Shown here: piece by piece, positions 27,846-35,769 of the stretch | How the letters are laid out: every line of letters begins with the position of its first letter | Position numbering within the stretch: the first letter of the stretch is position 1 | NCBI RefSeq assembly: GCF_014637085.1 | Contig: NZ_BMEU01000013.1 | Location: 62,001-126,000 of the forward strand | DNA length: 64,000 bases | Direction of reading: 5' to 3' | Origin: Comamonas phosphati | GTDB taxonomy: Bacteria; Pseudomonadota; Gammaproteobacteria; Burkholderiales; Burkholderiaceae_C | The notes under the pieces: model-generated | Told to the model about the DNA's origin: nothing | Databases searched by the model: none | What the model saw: the letters and a program-made list of their open reading frames with translations, nothing else | Translations under genes and position numbers: made by a program

Positions 27846-28688
27846 ATGCACATCCGACAACTTACCCCGGCCATAGGCGCCGAGGTTTCCGGCATCCACC
27901 TGGGTGAAGCCGCGCGCAATGCGGAGCTGTTCGCCGGGATCCGGGCCGCGCTGCTCAAGCACCGCGTGCTGTTCTTTCGCGGCCAGGGCATCACGCGTGC
28001 CGAGCATGTGGCGTTTGCGCGCTGCTTCGGCCAGCTCGAGGACCACCCCGTGGTGGGCAGCGATCCCGAGCATCCGGGCCTGGTGCGCATCTACCGCAGC
28101 GACAACCCGCACAGCTATGAGAACACCTATCACAGCGACGGCCTGTGGCGACCCAATCCGGCCATGGGCGCGGTGCTGCGCTGCATAGAGTGCCCGGAGG
28201 TCGGCGGCGACACCATCTGGGTCAACATGGTCAAGGCTTACGAGGAGCTGCCGGAAGACATCAAGCGCACGGTGTCCAAGCTGCGCGCCAAGGCCAGCAT
28301 AGAGCACACCTTCGGCGCGGTGATGACGCCCGAGGAGCGTGCCAAGCTGGGCCGCGAATACCCGCCCGCCGAGCATCCCGTGGTGCGCACGCATCCCGAG
28401 ACGGGCGAGAAAGTGCTGTACGTGGGCGGCTTCAGCACCCACTTCGCCAACTACAGCACGCCCGAGAACGTGCGCCACGGCATCGACAAGACGCCCGGCG
28501 CGGCGCTGCTGCTCAACTACCTGATCAGCCGCGCCAGCATCCCCGAGTACCAGGTGCGCTGGTCGTGGCAGCCCGGTGACATCGTGGTCTGGGACAACCG
28601 CAGCACCCAGCACTACGCCTGCAACGACTACTACCCCGCACCACGCAAGATGGAGCGCGCGGGGATTGTGGGCGACGTTCCGTACTGA
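27846..28688 (+). CDS. TauD/TfdA-family Fe(II)/2-oxoglutarate dioxygenase 1
   Basis: The 280-residue dioxygenase has the iron triad His96, Asp98 (YHSDGLW) and His256 (STQHYA), and an Arg in RKMERAGI for the 2-oxoglutarate carboxylate. The family hydroxylates a carbon next to a hetero-atom, releasing sulfite, phenol, ammonia or an aldehyde from its substrate. A recognisable paralogue lies at 41151-41999, also next to a BKACE gene and a Bug receptor. The real substrate is unknown. Confidence 0.9.
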   Translation: MHIRQLTPAIGAEVSGIHLGEAARNAELFAGIRAALLKHRVLFFRGQGITRAEHVAFARCFGQLEDHPVVGSDPEHPGLVRIYRSDNPHSYENTYHSDGLWRPNPAMGAVLRCIECPEVGGDTIWVNMVKAYEELPEDIKRTVSKLRAKASIEHTFGAVMTPEERAKLGREYPPAEHPVVRTHPETGEKVLYVGGFSTHFANYSTPENVRHGIDKTPGAALLLNYLISRASIPEYQVRWSWQPGDIVVWDNRSTQHYACNDYYPAPRKMERAGIVGDVPY

Positions 28689-28696
28689 TCAAAACA

Positions 28697-28738
28697 ATAG
28701 CTGCCAGCGCTTGAAAGATAAGCACTTCAGGCCTGTTT
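28697..28738 (+). repeat. Interspersed ~42-bp palindromic repeat, copy A
   Basis: This begins ATAGCTGCCAGCGCTTG and continues with an imperfect reverse arm ATAAGCACT and an AGGCCTGTTT tail. Related copies lie at 41097-41139 and 63868-63909. All three sit between co-directional genes and are oriented the same way relative to transcription. Copies A and B occupy the same place, between a TfdA-type and a BKACE gene. Confidence 0.65.
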
Positions 28739-28766
28739 CATTCAAATTTCCTCTCTGGAGCCTCTC

Positions 28767-29831
28767 ATGAACTTTCTCGACGGCCACCTGTTCCCCGAAA
28801 ACCAGCAACCCCTGATCATCACCGCCGCGCCCTATGCGCCGGGCTGGCTGCCTTCCGACTTTCCCGAAGACATTCCGGTCACCATGGAGGCGCAGATCCA
28901 GAAGGCCGTGGACTGCTACAACGCCGGCGCCACCGTGCTGCACCTGCATGTGCGCGAACTCGACGGCAAGGGCAGCAAGCGTCTGTCCAAGTTCAACGAG
29001 CTGATCGCCGGCGTACGCAAGGCCGTGCCCGAGATGATCATCCAGGTCGGCGGCTCCATCAGCTTTGCACCGGAGACCGAAGGCGCGGCCGCCAAGTGGC
29101 TGTCCGACGACACGCGCCACATGCTGGCCGAACTCGACCCCAAGCCCGACCAGGTGACGGTGACCGTGAACACATCGCAGATGAACGTGACCGAGCAGGC
29201 GGAAGACGCGGACTATGTGGATACCTCGCGCGCCAACCCGCTCAACTACCGGGCGTACAAGGAAATGACCGTGCCCTCGCAGCCGCTGTGGGTCGAGGAG
29301 CATATCCGCCGCCTGAACAAGGCCGGCATCCAGAGCGCTTTCCAGTGCTACAACATCAATAGCTTCGAGACCGTGGAACGCCTGATGCGCCGCGGCGTCT
29401 ACACGGGGCCGCTGGTGATGAACTGGGTGGCCATTGGCGGCGGCATGGATGCGCCCAGTCTCTACAGCCTGGCCAACTTCATCCGCGCCGTGCCCGATGG
29501 CGCCGTGGTCACCGTGGAAAGCAATGTGCGCAACGTGCTGCCCGTGAACATGTGGGGCATTGCCGCCGGCCTGCATGTGCGCTGCGGCATCGAGGATGTC
29601 ATCTGGAACCAGAAGCGCACGGGCAAGGCCAGTACCGTGTCGCAGATCGAGCAGCTGGTGCGCATCTCCGAGGAGTTCGGCCGCCCCATCGCCACGGCGA
29701 AAGAGGCGCGCGCGATCAGCAAGATCGGCGTGTTCTACGACAGCGTGGACGAATCGCTGGCCGCCAACGGCTTTGCACCCAACCGCAATGGCGGCAACCA
29801 GGGCTTTCTGCGCAAGGTCTTCACAGCCTGA
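28767..29831 (+). CDS. BKACE (DUF849) beta-keto acid cleavage enzyme 1
   Basis: The 354-residue TIM-barrel metalloenzyme carries the Zn-binding pair His59 and His61 (VLHLHVREL). BKACE proteins cleave a beta-keto acid with acetyl-CoA to give acetoacetate and a new acyl-CoA. This subtype starts MNFLDGHLFPENQQPLIITAAPYAP and is longer than the Kce type of about 275-310 residues. A highly similar paralogue is encoded at 40012-41070. The operon order is Bug, TfdA-type, BKACE; a repeat element lies on each side of this gene. Confidence 0.88.
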   Translation: MNFLDGHLFPENQQPLIITAAPYAPGWLPSDFPEDIPVTMEAQIQKAVDCYNAGATVLHLHVRELDGKGSKRLSKFNELIAGVRKAVPEMIIQVGGSISFAPETEGAAAKWLSDDTRHMLAELDPKPDQVTVTVNTSQMNVTEQAEDADYVDTSRANPLNYRAYKEMTVPSQPLWVEEHIRRLNKAGIQSAFQCYNINSFETVERLMRRGVYTGPLVMNWVAIGGGMDAPSLYSLANFIRAVPDGAVVTVESNVRNVLPVNMWGIAAGLHVRCGIEDVIWNQKRTGKASTVSQIEQLVRISEEFGRPIATAKEARAISKIGVFYDSVDESLAANGFAPNRNGGNQGFLRKVFTA

Positions 29832-29840
29832 TGGCGACCT

Positions 29841-29956
29841 CCCCCTGAGGCGCTGCGCGCCTTCCCCCTCCTCTCGCTTCGCGGGGCGGGGGACGACGCC
29901 CTCGCTGCGGGGCGGCCCTTGCTCGGCGTCTGCTGGCCTGGGCCGCGCCAGTTGCG
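29841..29956 (+). repeat. Interspersed ~100-bp intergenic repeat, copy 2
   Basis: Starting 9 bases after the BKACE 1 stop codon, this shares CCCCCTGAG, CTTCCCCC, GGGGGACG, CTTGCTCGGCGTC, TGGCCTGG and GCGCCAGTTGCG blocks with copy 1 at 1223-1321, in the same order and in the same orientation to the genes. The C-run and G-run form a strong hairpin. It is a dispersed repeat rather than a gene. Confidence 0.72.
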
Positions 29957-29994
29957 CCTCCGTCTCTATGGAATAACGGACAGAAATTTTCATC

Positions 29995-30930
29995 ATGGCC
30001 GCACCTCAAAGCAAAGTCATAGTCACCTGCGCGGTGACCGGCGCCATCCACACGCCGACCATGTCGCCCTACCTGCCGATCACGGCCCAGGAGATCGCCA
30101 GTGAGTCGATCGCCGCAGCCGAGGCCGGTGCGTCCATAGTCCACCTGCACGCACGCAAGCCTGAAAACGGCCAGCCCTCGCAGGACCCGGCGCTGTTCCG
30201 GGAGTTTTTGCCCGCCATTGCCGAGCGCTCGGACGTGGTCATCAACCTCACCACGGGCGGGGCGCCGAATATGCTGGTGGAAGAGCGCCTGTAGCCTGCG
30301 CTACAGCTCAAGCCCGAGGTGGCGTCGCTCAACATGGGGTCGATGAATTTCGGCCTGTACCCCATGCTGGATCGGTACAAGGAGTTCAAGCATGACTGGG
30401 AGCGGCCTTACCTCGAAGGATCCGAGGATCGCGTGTTCCGCAACACCTTCAAGGAAATCCGCTACATCCTGGAATCGTGCGCGGACAACGGCACCCGTTT
30501 CGAGATCGAGTGCTACGACACCAGCCACCTCTACACGGCGGCGCACTTCATCGACCGGGGCATCCTCAAGCCGCCGTTCTTCATCCAGACCGTGTTCGGT
30601 CTGCTGGGCGGCATAGGCACGCATCCCGACGATGTCATGCACATGCGCCGCACGGCGGAGCGCCTGTTCGGCCAGGACTATTACTGGTCGGTGCTGGGCG
30701 CCGGTCGCAGCCAGATGCCGATTGCCGCGATGGCTGCCTCTATGGGCGGCAATGTGCGCGTGGGGTTGGAGGATTCGCTGTGGGATGGCCCCGGCAAGCT
30801 GGCCACCAGCAACGCGCAGCAGGTGCAGCGCATCGTCTCGGTGCTGAAGTCGCTGAACCTCGAAGTGGCTATGCCCGACGAGACGCGCGCCATGCTGCAA
30901 CTCAAGGGCCGCGAGGCTGTTTCATTCTGA
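29995..30930 (+). pseudogene. BKACE (DUF849) gene interrupted by one in-frame amber codon
   Basis: The first 99 codons encode a canonical BKACE N-terminus (VTCAVTGAIHTP, Zn ligands His50 and His52, NLTTGGAPNMLVEERL). Then TAG occurs at 30292-30294, and the same frame continues PALQLKPEVASLNMGSMNFG to a normal end at 30930. The full length would be 311 residues. The neighbouring codons suggest the original was CAG (Gln), a single C-to-T change. No other damage is seen. Options are a recent pseudogene, restart at the GTG at 30319, amber suppression or a sequencing error. It differs from the two longer BKACE paralogues. Confidence 0.85.
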
Positions 30931-30940
30931 GGGAGTCGTC

Positions 30941-31687
30941 ATGAAGCAATCCGTTGTTCTGATTACGGGCGCTACCGCCGGCATAGGGCGCGCCGCTGCC
31001 ATGGCTTTTGGCCGCGAAGGGGCGCGGCTGGTGTGTTCCGGCCGCAATGCCGAGGCCGGGGCCGCGCTGGTGGCCGAGCTGCAGGCCCTGGGTGCCGAAG
31101 CCGCCTTCGTGCGTGCCGAAGTGAGCGATGAAGTCCAGGTGCGCGAGCTGGTGGACTTCGCCGTGTCGCGCTTCGGTCGGCTGGACATCGCCGTCAACAG
31201 CGCGGGCACGGAAGGCAGGCCGGGCGGCATCACCGAGCAGACGCTGCAGGCCTATGCCGCCACCTTCGACGCCAACGTGCTCGGCACCCTGCTGTGCATG
31301 AAGCATGAGTTGCGCGTGATGAAGGCACAAAAGCAGGGCGTGGTCGTCAACCTCTCATCCACCATGGGCAGCCGGGGTAATGCACTCAATCCGCTGTACG
31401 TGGCCAGCAAGCACGCGGTGGAAGGGCTGACCAAATCCGGCGCGCTCGAAGCCGCCCCGTTCAATGTACGCGTGAATGCCGTGGCCCCAGGCCCCATTGC
31501 CACCGAAATGCTGGACCGCATTGCGGGCGGTACCGACCGCATCCCCATGGTGGCCGCCACCATTCCCATGGGCCGCGTGGGCACGCCGCAGGAGGTGGCA
31601 GACGCCATCGTCTTCATGGCGTCCGAGCGTGCCAGCTACATTAGCGGGCAGATTCTGCAACTCAATGGCGGCAAGACGGCTGCATAG
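30941..31687 (+). CDS. SDR-family oxidoreductase
   Basis: The 248-residue classical short-chain dehydrogenase has the cofactor motif TGATAGIGRA (9-18), Ser139/140, Tyr153 and Lys157 (YVASK) and NSAG (86-89). The C-terminal ISGQILQLNGG is usual for the glucose-dehydrogenase/FabG-like group. It lies 10 bp after the broken BKACE gene and 4 bp before the DsbA-type gene, so it belongs to the left-hand operon. A 3-oxo/3-hydroxy interconversion feeding BKACE would make sense but is inference. Confidence 0.87.
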   Translation: MKQSVVLITGATAGIGRAAAMAFGREGARLVCSGRNAEAGAALVAELQALGAEAAFVRAEVSDEVQVRELVDFAVSRFGRLDIAVNSAGTEGRPGGITEQTLQAYAATFDANVLGTLLCMKHELRVMKAQKQGVVVNLSSTMGSRGNALNPLYVASKHAVEGLTKSGALEAAPFNVRVNAVAPGPIATEMLDRIAGGTDRIPMVAATIPMGRVGTPQEVADAIVFMASERASYISGQILQLNGGKTAA

Positions 31688-31691
31688 ATGA

Positions 31692-32351
31692 ATGGCTCAG
31701 CAAACAACGTTTTCGGTGGATGTGTGGTTCGACCTGATCTGCCCCTGGTGCTGGATAGGCAAGCACAACCTGGATAGGGCTCTGAAGCGTCTGCAGGAAA
31801 CCGACTCTGGCCTGCAGGTGGAGGTGAGCTGGCATTCGGTGCAGCTGATTCCCCAGACACCGTCACAGGGCTGGCCTTATGACGAGTTCTACGAAAAGCG
31901 CCTGGGCGGCCGCGAGGCCATGCTGGCGCGGCGCGCACAGGTGCAGGAAGCCGCTGAGCGCGCGGGCGCTCCCATCGATTACACGCGTCTCACGGTCTTT
32001 CCCAGTACCGCCGCTGCGCACCAATTGCTGGCTGCAGGCAGGGCGCAACTGACGCCCGCCGCCTTCGATGCCCTGCTGACAAGGCTTTTCGAGGGCTATT
32101 TCGTGGGTGGCGAGAACCTGGGCGATGCCGGCCTGCTGGAGAGCATTGCTGCCGAACACGGAGTGCTGCTGGATGGTGCCCGGCTGTCTGCTGCGCCGCA
32201 GCAGGGCGATGAGCTGGCTGCAAGATCGGGCGTGCCGTTTTTCCTGTTCAATGGCACCCATGCGCTGGCTGGAGCCCAGCCCGCCGAAGTGCTATGGGGC
32301 GCCATGCGCCAGGCTGCTGCCGCGTCCTGTCTGCAGTCTGCGCCAGACTGA
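31692..32351 (+). CDS. DsbA-family (FrnE-like) thiol oxidoreductase
   Basis: The 219-residue protein has a thioredoxin fold with active site Cys17-Pro-Trp-Cys20 (FDLICPWCWIGK) and a helical insert, and no signal peptide, as in the cytoplasmic FrnE/2-hydroxychromene-isomerase-like group. It ends the left-hand operon. Its last 60 bp overlap the 3' end of the convergent AraC gene. A role in glutathione- or CoA-linked chemistry, or simple disulfide exchange, is possible. Confidence 0.85.
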   Translation: MAQQTTFSVDVWFDLICPWCWIGKHNLDRALKRLQETDSGLQVEVSWHSVQLIPQTPSQGWPYDEFYEKRLGGREAMLARRAQVQEAAERAGAPIDYTRLTVFPSTAAAHQLLAAGRAQLTPAAFDALLTRLFEGYFVGGENLGDAGLLESIAAEHGVLLDGARLSAAPQQGDELAARSGVPFFLFNGTHALAGAQPAEVLWGAMRQAAAASCLQSAPD

Positions 32352-33341
32352 GACGCTGTAGCCGAAGCTGGCGCGGAACCAGTGGCAGAAGCTGCTGGGC
32401 GTGGAAAAGCCCAGCAGGCCCGCTACTTCGCCCAGGGCCTGGCGGCTTTCCTGCAGATGGCGCAGCGCCAGTTCGGTGCGGATGCGGTTGAGCAGCGCCG
32501 AAAAGCTCTGACCTTCGGCGCTCAAATGCCGGTGCAGGGTGCGGCGGTCCACGCCCAGGTGCCGCGCCACCTGCTGGGCCGTGCAACGGCCGCCGGGCAG
32601 CAGGGCGATGATCAATTCCGTGCATGCAGCGCCCATGCCTTCAATGCGATGGTCCAGGGCGGTTTCCAGATAATCGCGCGCAAAGCGCGCCACGCCAGGA
32701 TCACCCTGGGTGCGCAGCAGTTGCAGGTCGGCCAGAGAGCAGACCATGCCGCTCCAGGCCTGGTCGAACAGAGGGGAAAGGCCAAAGAAGGCGCGGTGCG
32801 CTGACAGGTCTGCCGGTGCCTGGTGCATGAAGTTCACTTGCAGTGGTTTCCACTGCGGGCCTATCAGCTCGCGCAGGATGCGGAACATCATGGCCACCGT
32901 CAGCTCCATGGATTGGCGGGTGGCCAGGCCGGTAATCGGCATCAACTCCTGGCGTATGAGCACGTTGGCTCCTGCATCCTCGATGCGCATGATCATGCCG
33001 GTGCTGATCAGCTTGAGGTAGCGGCACAGACTGTCCAGCGCCTGGCGCGGTGTGGGCTCGTCCTTGAGCACCAGGCTGATGGGGCCGAGGTCGGAAAAGC
33101 TGCGCCTTGCCGCCAGCCGCAGTGCAAAGTCTTCGGCACCCGTGGTGCGCGCGGCGGCATTGAGCAGCTCGCGCACGGTATGGATGGGGATGCGGGTTTC
33201 CGGGTTGTCCAGTAGGCGGGCAGACAGTCCAGCCGCCCGCAGCAGGGCGGCCGGATCATGACCCAGCGAGCGCATCAGGGCCGCGTAGCCGCTGAGGCTG
33301 GCGCTACGGATCAGGCTGCTGCTGCTCGGAGGCATGCCCAT
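32292..33341 (-). CDS. AraC-family regulator 1
   Basis: The 349-residue regulator has an N-terminal arabinose-binding-type domain (SLSGYAALMRSLGHDPAALL) and a C-terminal pair of helix-turn-helix motifs (AQQVARHLGVDRRTLHRHL and LGEVAGLLGFSTPSSFCHWFR). Its layout matches the second AraC gene at 42153. It is the last gene of the right-hand operon, 25 bp after the YeiH-type gene. Either AraC protein could bind the shared direct repeats at 26702 and 42090. Confidence 0.88.
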   Translation of the reverse strand: MGMPPSSSSLIRSASLSGYAALMRSLGHDPAALLRAAGLSARLLDNPETRIPIHTVRELLNAAARTTGAEDFALRLAARRSFSDLGPISLVLKDEPTPRQALDSLCRYLKLISTGMIMRIEDAGANVLIRQELMPITGLATRQSMELTVAMMFRILRELIGPQWKPLQVNFMHQAPADLSAHRAFFGLSPLFDQAWSGMVCSLADLQLLRTQGDPGVARFARDYLETALDHRIEGMGAACTELIIALLPGGRCTAQQVARHLGVDRRTLHRHLSAEGQSFSALLNRIRTELALRHLQESRQALGEVAGLLGFSTPSSFCHWFRASFGYSVSVWRRLQTGRGSSLAHGAP

Positions 33342-33366
33342 GGTGCGGCCTCTTTTGGATCCGTTC

Positions 33367-34356
33367 TTAATGCGCCCAGCGCAGCAGCGCCAGGGTCAGC
33401 CCGGCCAGAAAGACCGTCTCGCCCACCATCAGTACCACGGGCCTGAGGCCCACCGTGACCAGTTCGCGCAGCTGGGTTTTCATGCCAATGCCTGCCATGG
33501 CAGCTACCAGCAGCCAGCCGGAAAGGTCGCTGCCGGCCTGGGTCAGGGCCTTGGGCAGCCAGCCAGTGCTGTTGATCGCCACCAAGGCTGCGAATCCGAC
33601 GGCGAACCAGGGCAGCAGCGGCGGGCGGGGGCCGTCGCCGGCCCGGCCCGTGGCGCGCGTGAAGGTCACAGCAAACAGGATGACGGGCAACAGGCAGGCC
33701 ACGCGCATCAGCTTCACCAGTGTGGCCGTGTCGCCCACTTCCTGGGACATGCCGTAGCCGGCGCCCACGACCTGGGCCACGTCATGGATGGTGGCTCCCA
33801 GGAAGATGCCGGTCGCCTGAATGTCCAGCCCCAGGGGGCGCGCCAGCATGGGGTAGAGGATCATGGTGAAGGTGGACAGCGCCGAAACGCCCACCACGGT
33901 GAACAGCGTGGCGCGTTCCTTGAGCGGGGGCAGCGCGGCCGACAGCGCCAGGGCCGCCGAGGCGCCGCAGATGGCGGTGGCGGCGCCGCTGAGCAGGCCG
34001 AACAGGATGTTGAAGCCCATCAGCTTGGCCACGATCATCGACAGGCCTATGGTCAGCACCAGCGATACGGCCACCATCAGCACCGGCCGCCAGCCCAGCG
34101 ATGCCACCTGCGCGCCGGTGATGCGCAGGCCCAGCAGCGCCACGCCCCAGCGCAGCAATTGGCGCGCGGTGAACTCGATGCCGGGCTTGCACGGACCTTC
34201 GCCGGACAGGAGGTCCATCGCCATGCCCAGCATGAGGGCGAACAGCATCACGGGTGCACCGTAGTGCTGCGACAGGAAAGTGGCCGCTGCGGCGACCACT
34301 GCACAGGCGATCACGCCGGGAAATAGCGCGCGGCCTCGGACGATGACATGCTTCAT
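33367..34356 (-). CDS. YeiH/UPF0324-family membrane protein (putative sulfate exporter family)
   Basis: The 329-residue integral membrane protein has about ten hydrophobic helices, with family stretches GVALLGLRITGAQV, SGAATAICGASAALA and GATIHDVAQVVGAGY. The family is catalogued as putative sulfate exporters, with little experimental proof. It sits between an MFS carrier and AraC regulator 1. If the TauD/TfdA-type enzymes of this locus release sulfite from a sulfonate, an exporter of sulfite or sulfate would be useful; that link is speculative. Confidence 0.85.
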   Translation of the reverse strand: MKHVIVRGRALFPGVIACAVVAAAATFLSQHYGAPVMLFALMLGMAMDLLSGEGPCKPGIEFTARQLLRWGVALLGLRITGAQVASLGWRPVLMVAVSLVLTIGLSMIVAKLMGFNILFGLLSGAATAICGASAALALSAALPPLKERATLFTVVGVSALSTFTMILYPMLARPLGLDIQATGIFLGATIHDVAQVVGAGYGMSQEVGDTATLVKLMRVACLLPVILFAVTFTRATGRAGDGPRPPLLPWFAVGFAALVAINSTGWLPKALTQAGSDLSGWLLVAAMAGIGMKTQLRELVTVGLRPVVLMVGETVFLAGLTLALLRWAH

Positions 34357-34382
34357 GGGGTTGGCTTTCGGGGGGCTGTATT

Positions 34383-35723
34383 TCAGGCGCTGGCGGCGGC
34401 GGCTTCCTCGGCCTGGACCTGCTCGCGGATGCGCTGCACGTCGGCTTCATAGCTGCGCGCAGCGACCAGAAAGCACAGCATGGCCAGCAGCGAAAACGCA
34501 GGCATGGCCGCCATGGCCTGGGGCAGGGACCAGGCATCCGACAGAATGCCGGCAATGAAAGGGCCGGCCGCCAGGCCGAACAGGTTGAGGAAAAAGGCCA
34601 GCACTGCGCTGCCGGTGGCGCGTATGCCGGGGTGGATGACGTCGATCGTGATGGCCACTACAGGGCCGGTGGAGCAGGTCATGAGCAGGCCGCCCACGGC
34701 GATCCAGGCCAGCTGCTGCTGGTGAGCCAGTGCCTGGCCGGGCGCGGCGAAAGCCGGCATCAGCACGACCATGGACAGCAGGCACAGCAGGGCCAGGGCG
34801 TAGAGCTTGCGGCGCTGGCGCCGGCGGCCGGCCCGGTCCACCAGCGCGCCCGTGATCACGGCACCAATGGCGCCGCACAGCACGACCAGGGCCGCGTGAA
34901 TGGCGGCCTGCGTCGGCGCCAGGCCCTGGGAACGGTTCAGATAGCTGGGCAGCCAGGCCCAGACCGTGGACAGCACGATGACCTGGGCCGAGCCGCCCAG
35001 GCAGACCCAGAGCATGGTGGGCGAGCGCATCAGCGCGGCCACGATGGCGCGGGCCATGCTGCCCGTGCTCTGTGTTGCCTGATCCAGGCGCGGCGTGAGC
35101 TTCACGGTGCGATAGTCGCGCACGAAGACATAGAGCAGGGCCAGCACCAGACCCGGCACGCCGACCACGCCGAAGGCAGCCTGCCAGCCCCAGTGGCTGG
35201 CGATGACGCCGCCCAGCATCACGCCCAGCACCGAGCCCAGCGAGCCCACGGAGAAGAAGACCGCCATCAGCGTGCCGCGCATGCGGGCCGGGAAGTGGCT
35301 GGCGAGCAGCGCCGAGCCCACGGAGCCATAGCCGGCCTCGCCCACTCCCACGACGGCGCGCGCGGCCAGCAATTGGCCGTAGTTGCGCGTGAACATGCAG
35401 GAGATGCAGGCCAGGCTCCACAGCGTGGCCATGAGGAAAATGCTTTTGACGCGGCTGTGCCGGTCCGCCCACAGCGCGATGGGCATGGCGCCCACGGCCA
35501 CGGTGATCGAGACCGCCGATACCAGCGAGCCCAGTTGCTTGTCCGACAGTCCCCAGGCCTGCTTGAGGTGGGGGAACAGCGAGACGATGACCTGGCGGTC
35601 GATGTAGTCGACCATCATCAGCGCCACGGTCATGATCAGTGCGAACCAGGCCGGGCCCCGCCCGAACAGGTAGTCGTCGGGGTTGGGGCGGCCGGGGTCG
35701 GCCATTTGCAAATCCATTGCCAT
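34383..35723 (-). CDS. MFS transporter (spinster/aromatic-acid-type)
   Basis: The 446-residue carrier has about twelve membrane helices and an MFS loop-2-like motif WADRHSRVKS between helices 2 and 3. Its start, ADPGRPNPDDYLFGRGPAWFALIMTVALMMVDYIDRQ in part, resembles the acid:proton symporter group. It lies 46 bp after the acyl-CoA ligase gene and 26 bp before the YeiH-type gene in the same direction. It probably imports the acid that the ligase activates. Confidence 0.87.
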   Translation of the reverse strand: MAMDLQMADPGRPNPDDYLFGRGPAWFALIMTVALMMVDYIDRQVIVSLFPHLKQAWGLSDKQLGSLVSAVSITVAVGAMPIALWADRHSRVKSIFLMATLWSLACISCMFTRNYGQLLAARAVVGVGEAGYGSVGSALLASHFPARMRGTLMAVFFSVGSLGSVLGVMLGGVIASHWGWQAAFGVVGVPGLVLALLYVFVRDYRTVKLTPRLDQATQSTGSMARAIVAALMRSPTMLWVCLGGSAQVIVLSTVWAWLPSYLNRSQGLAPTQAAIHAALVVLCGAIGAVITGALVDRAGRRRQRRKLYALALLCLLSMVVLMPAFAAPGQALAHQQQLAWIAVGGLLMTCSTGPVVAITIDVIHPGIRATGSAVLAFFLNLFGLAAGPFIAGILSDAWSLPQAMAAMPAFSLLAMLCFLVAARSYEADVQRIREQVQAEEAAAASA

Positions 35724-35769
35724 GGTGCTTGTCTCCGATGCTTGTGCGGCGCTGCTCTGGCGGCAGCGT

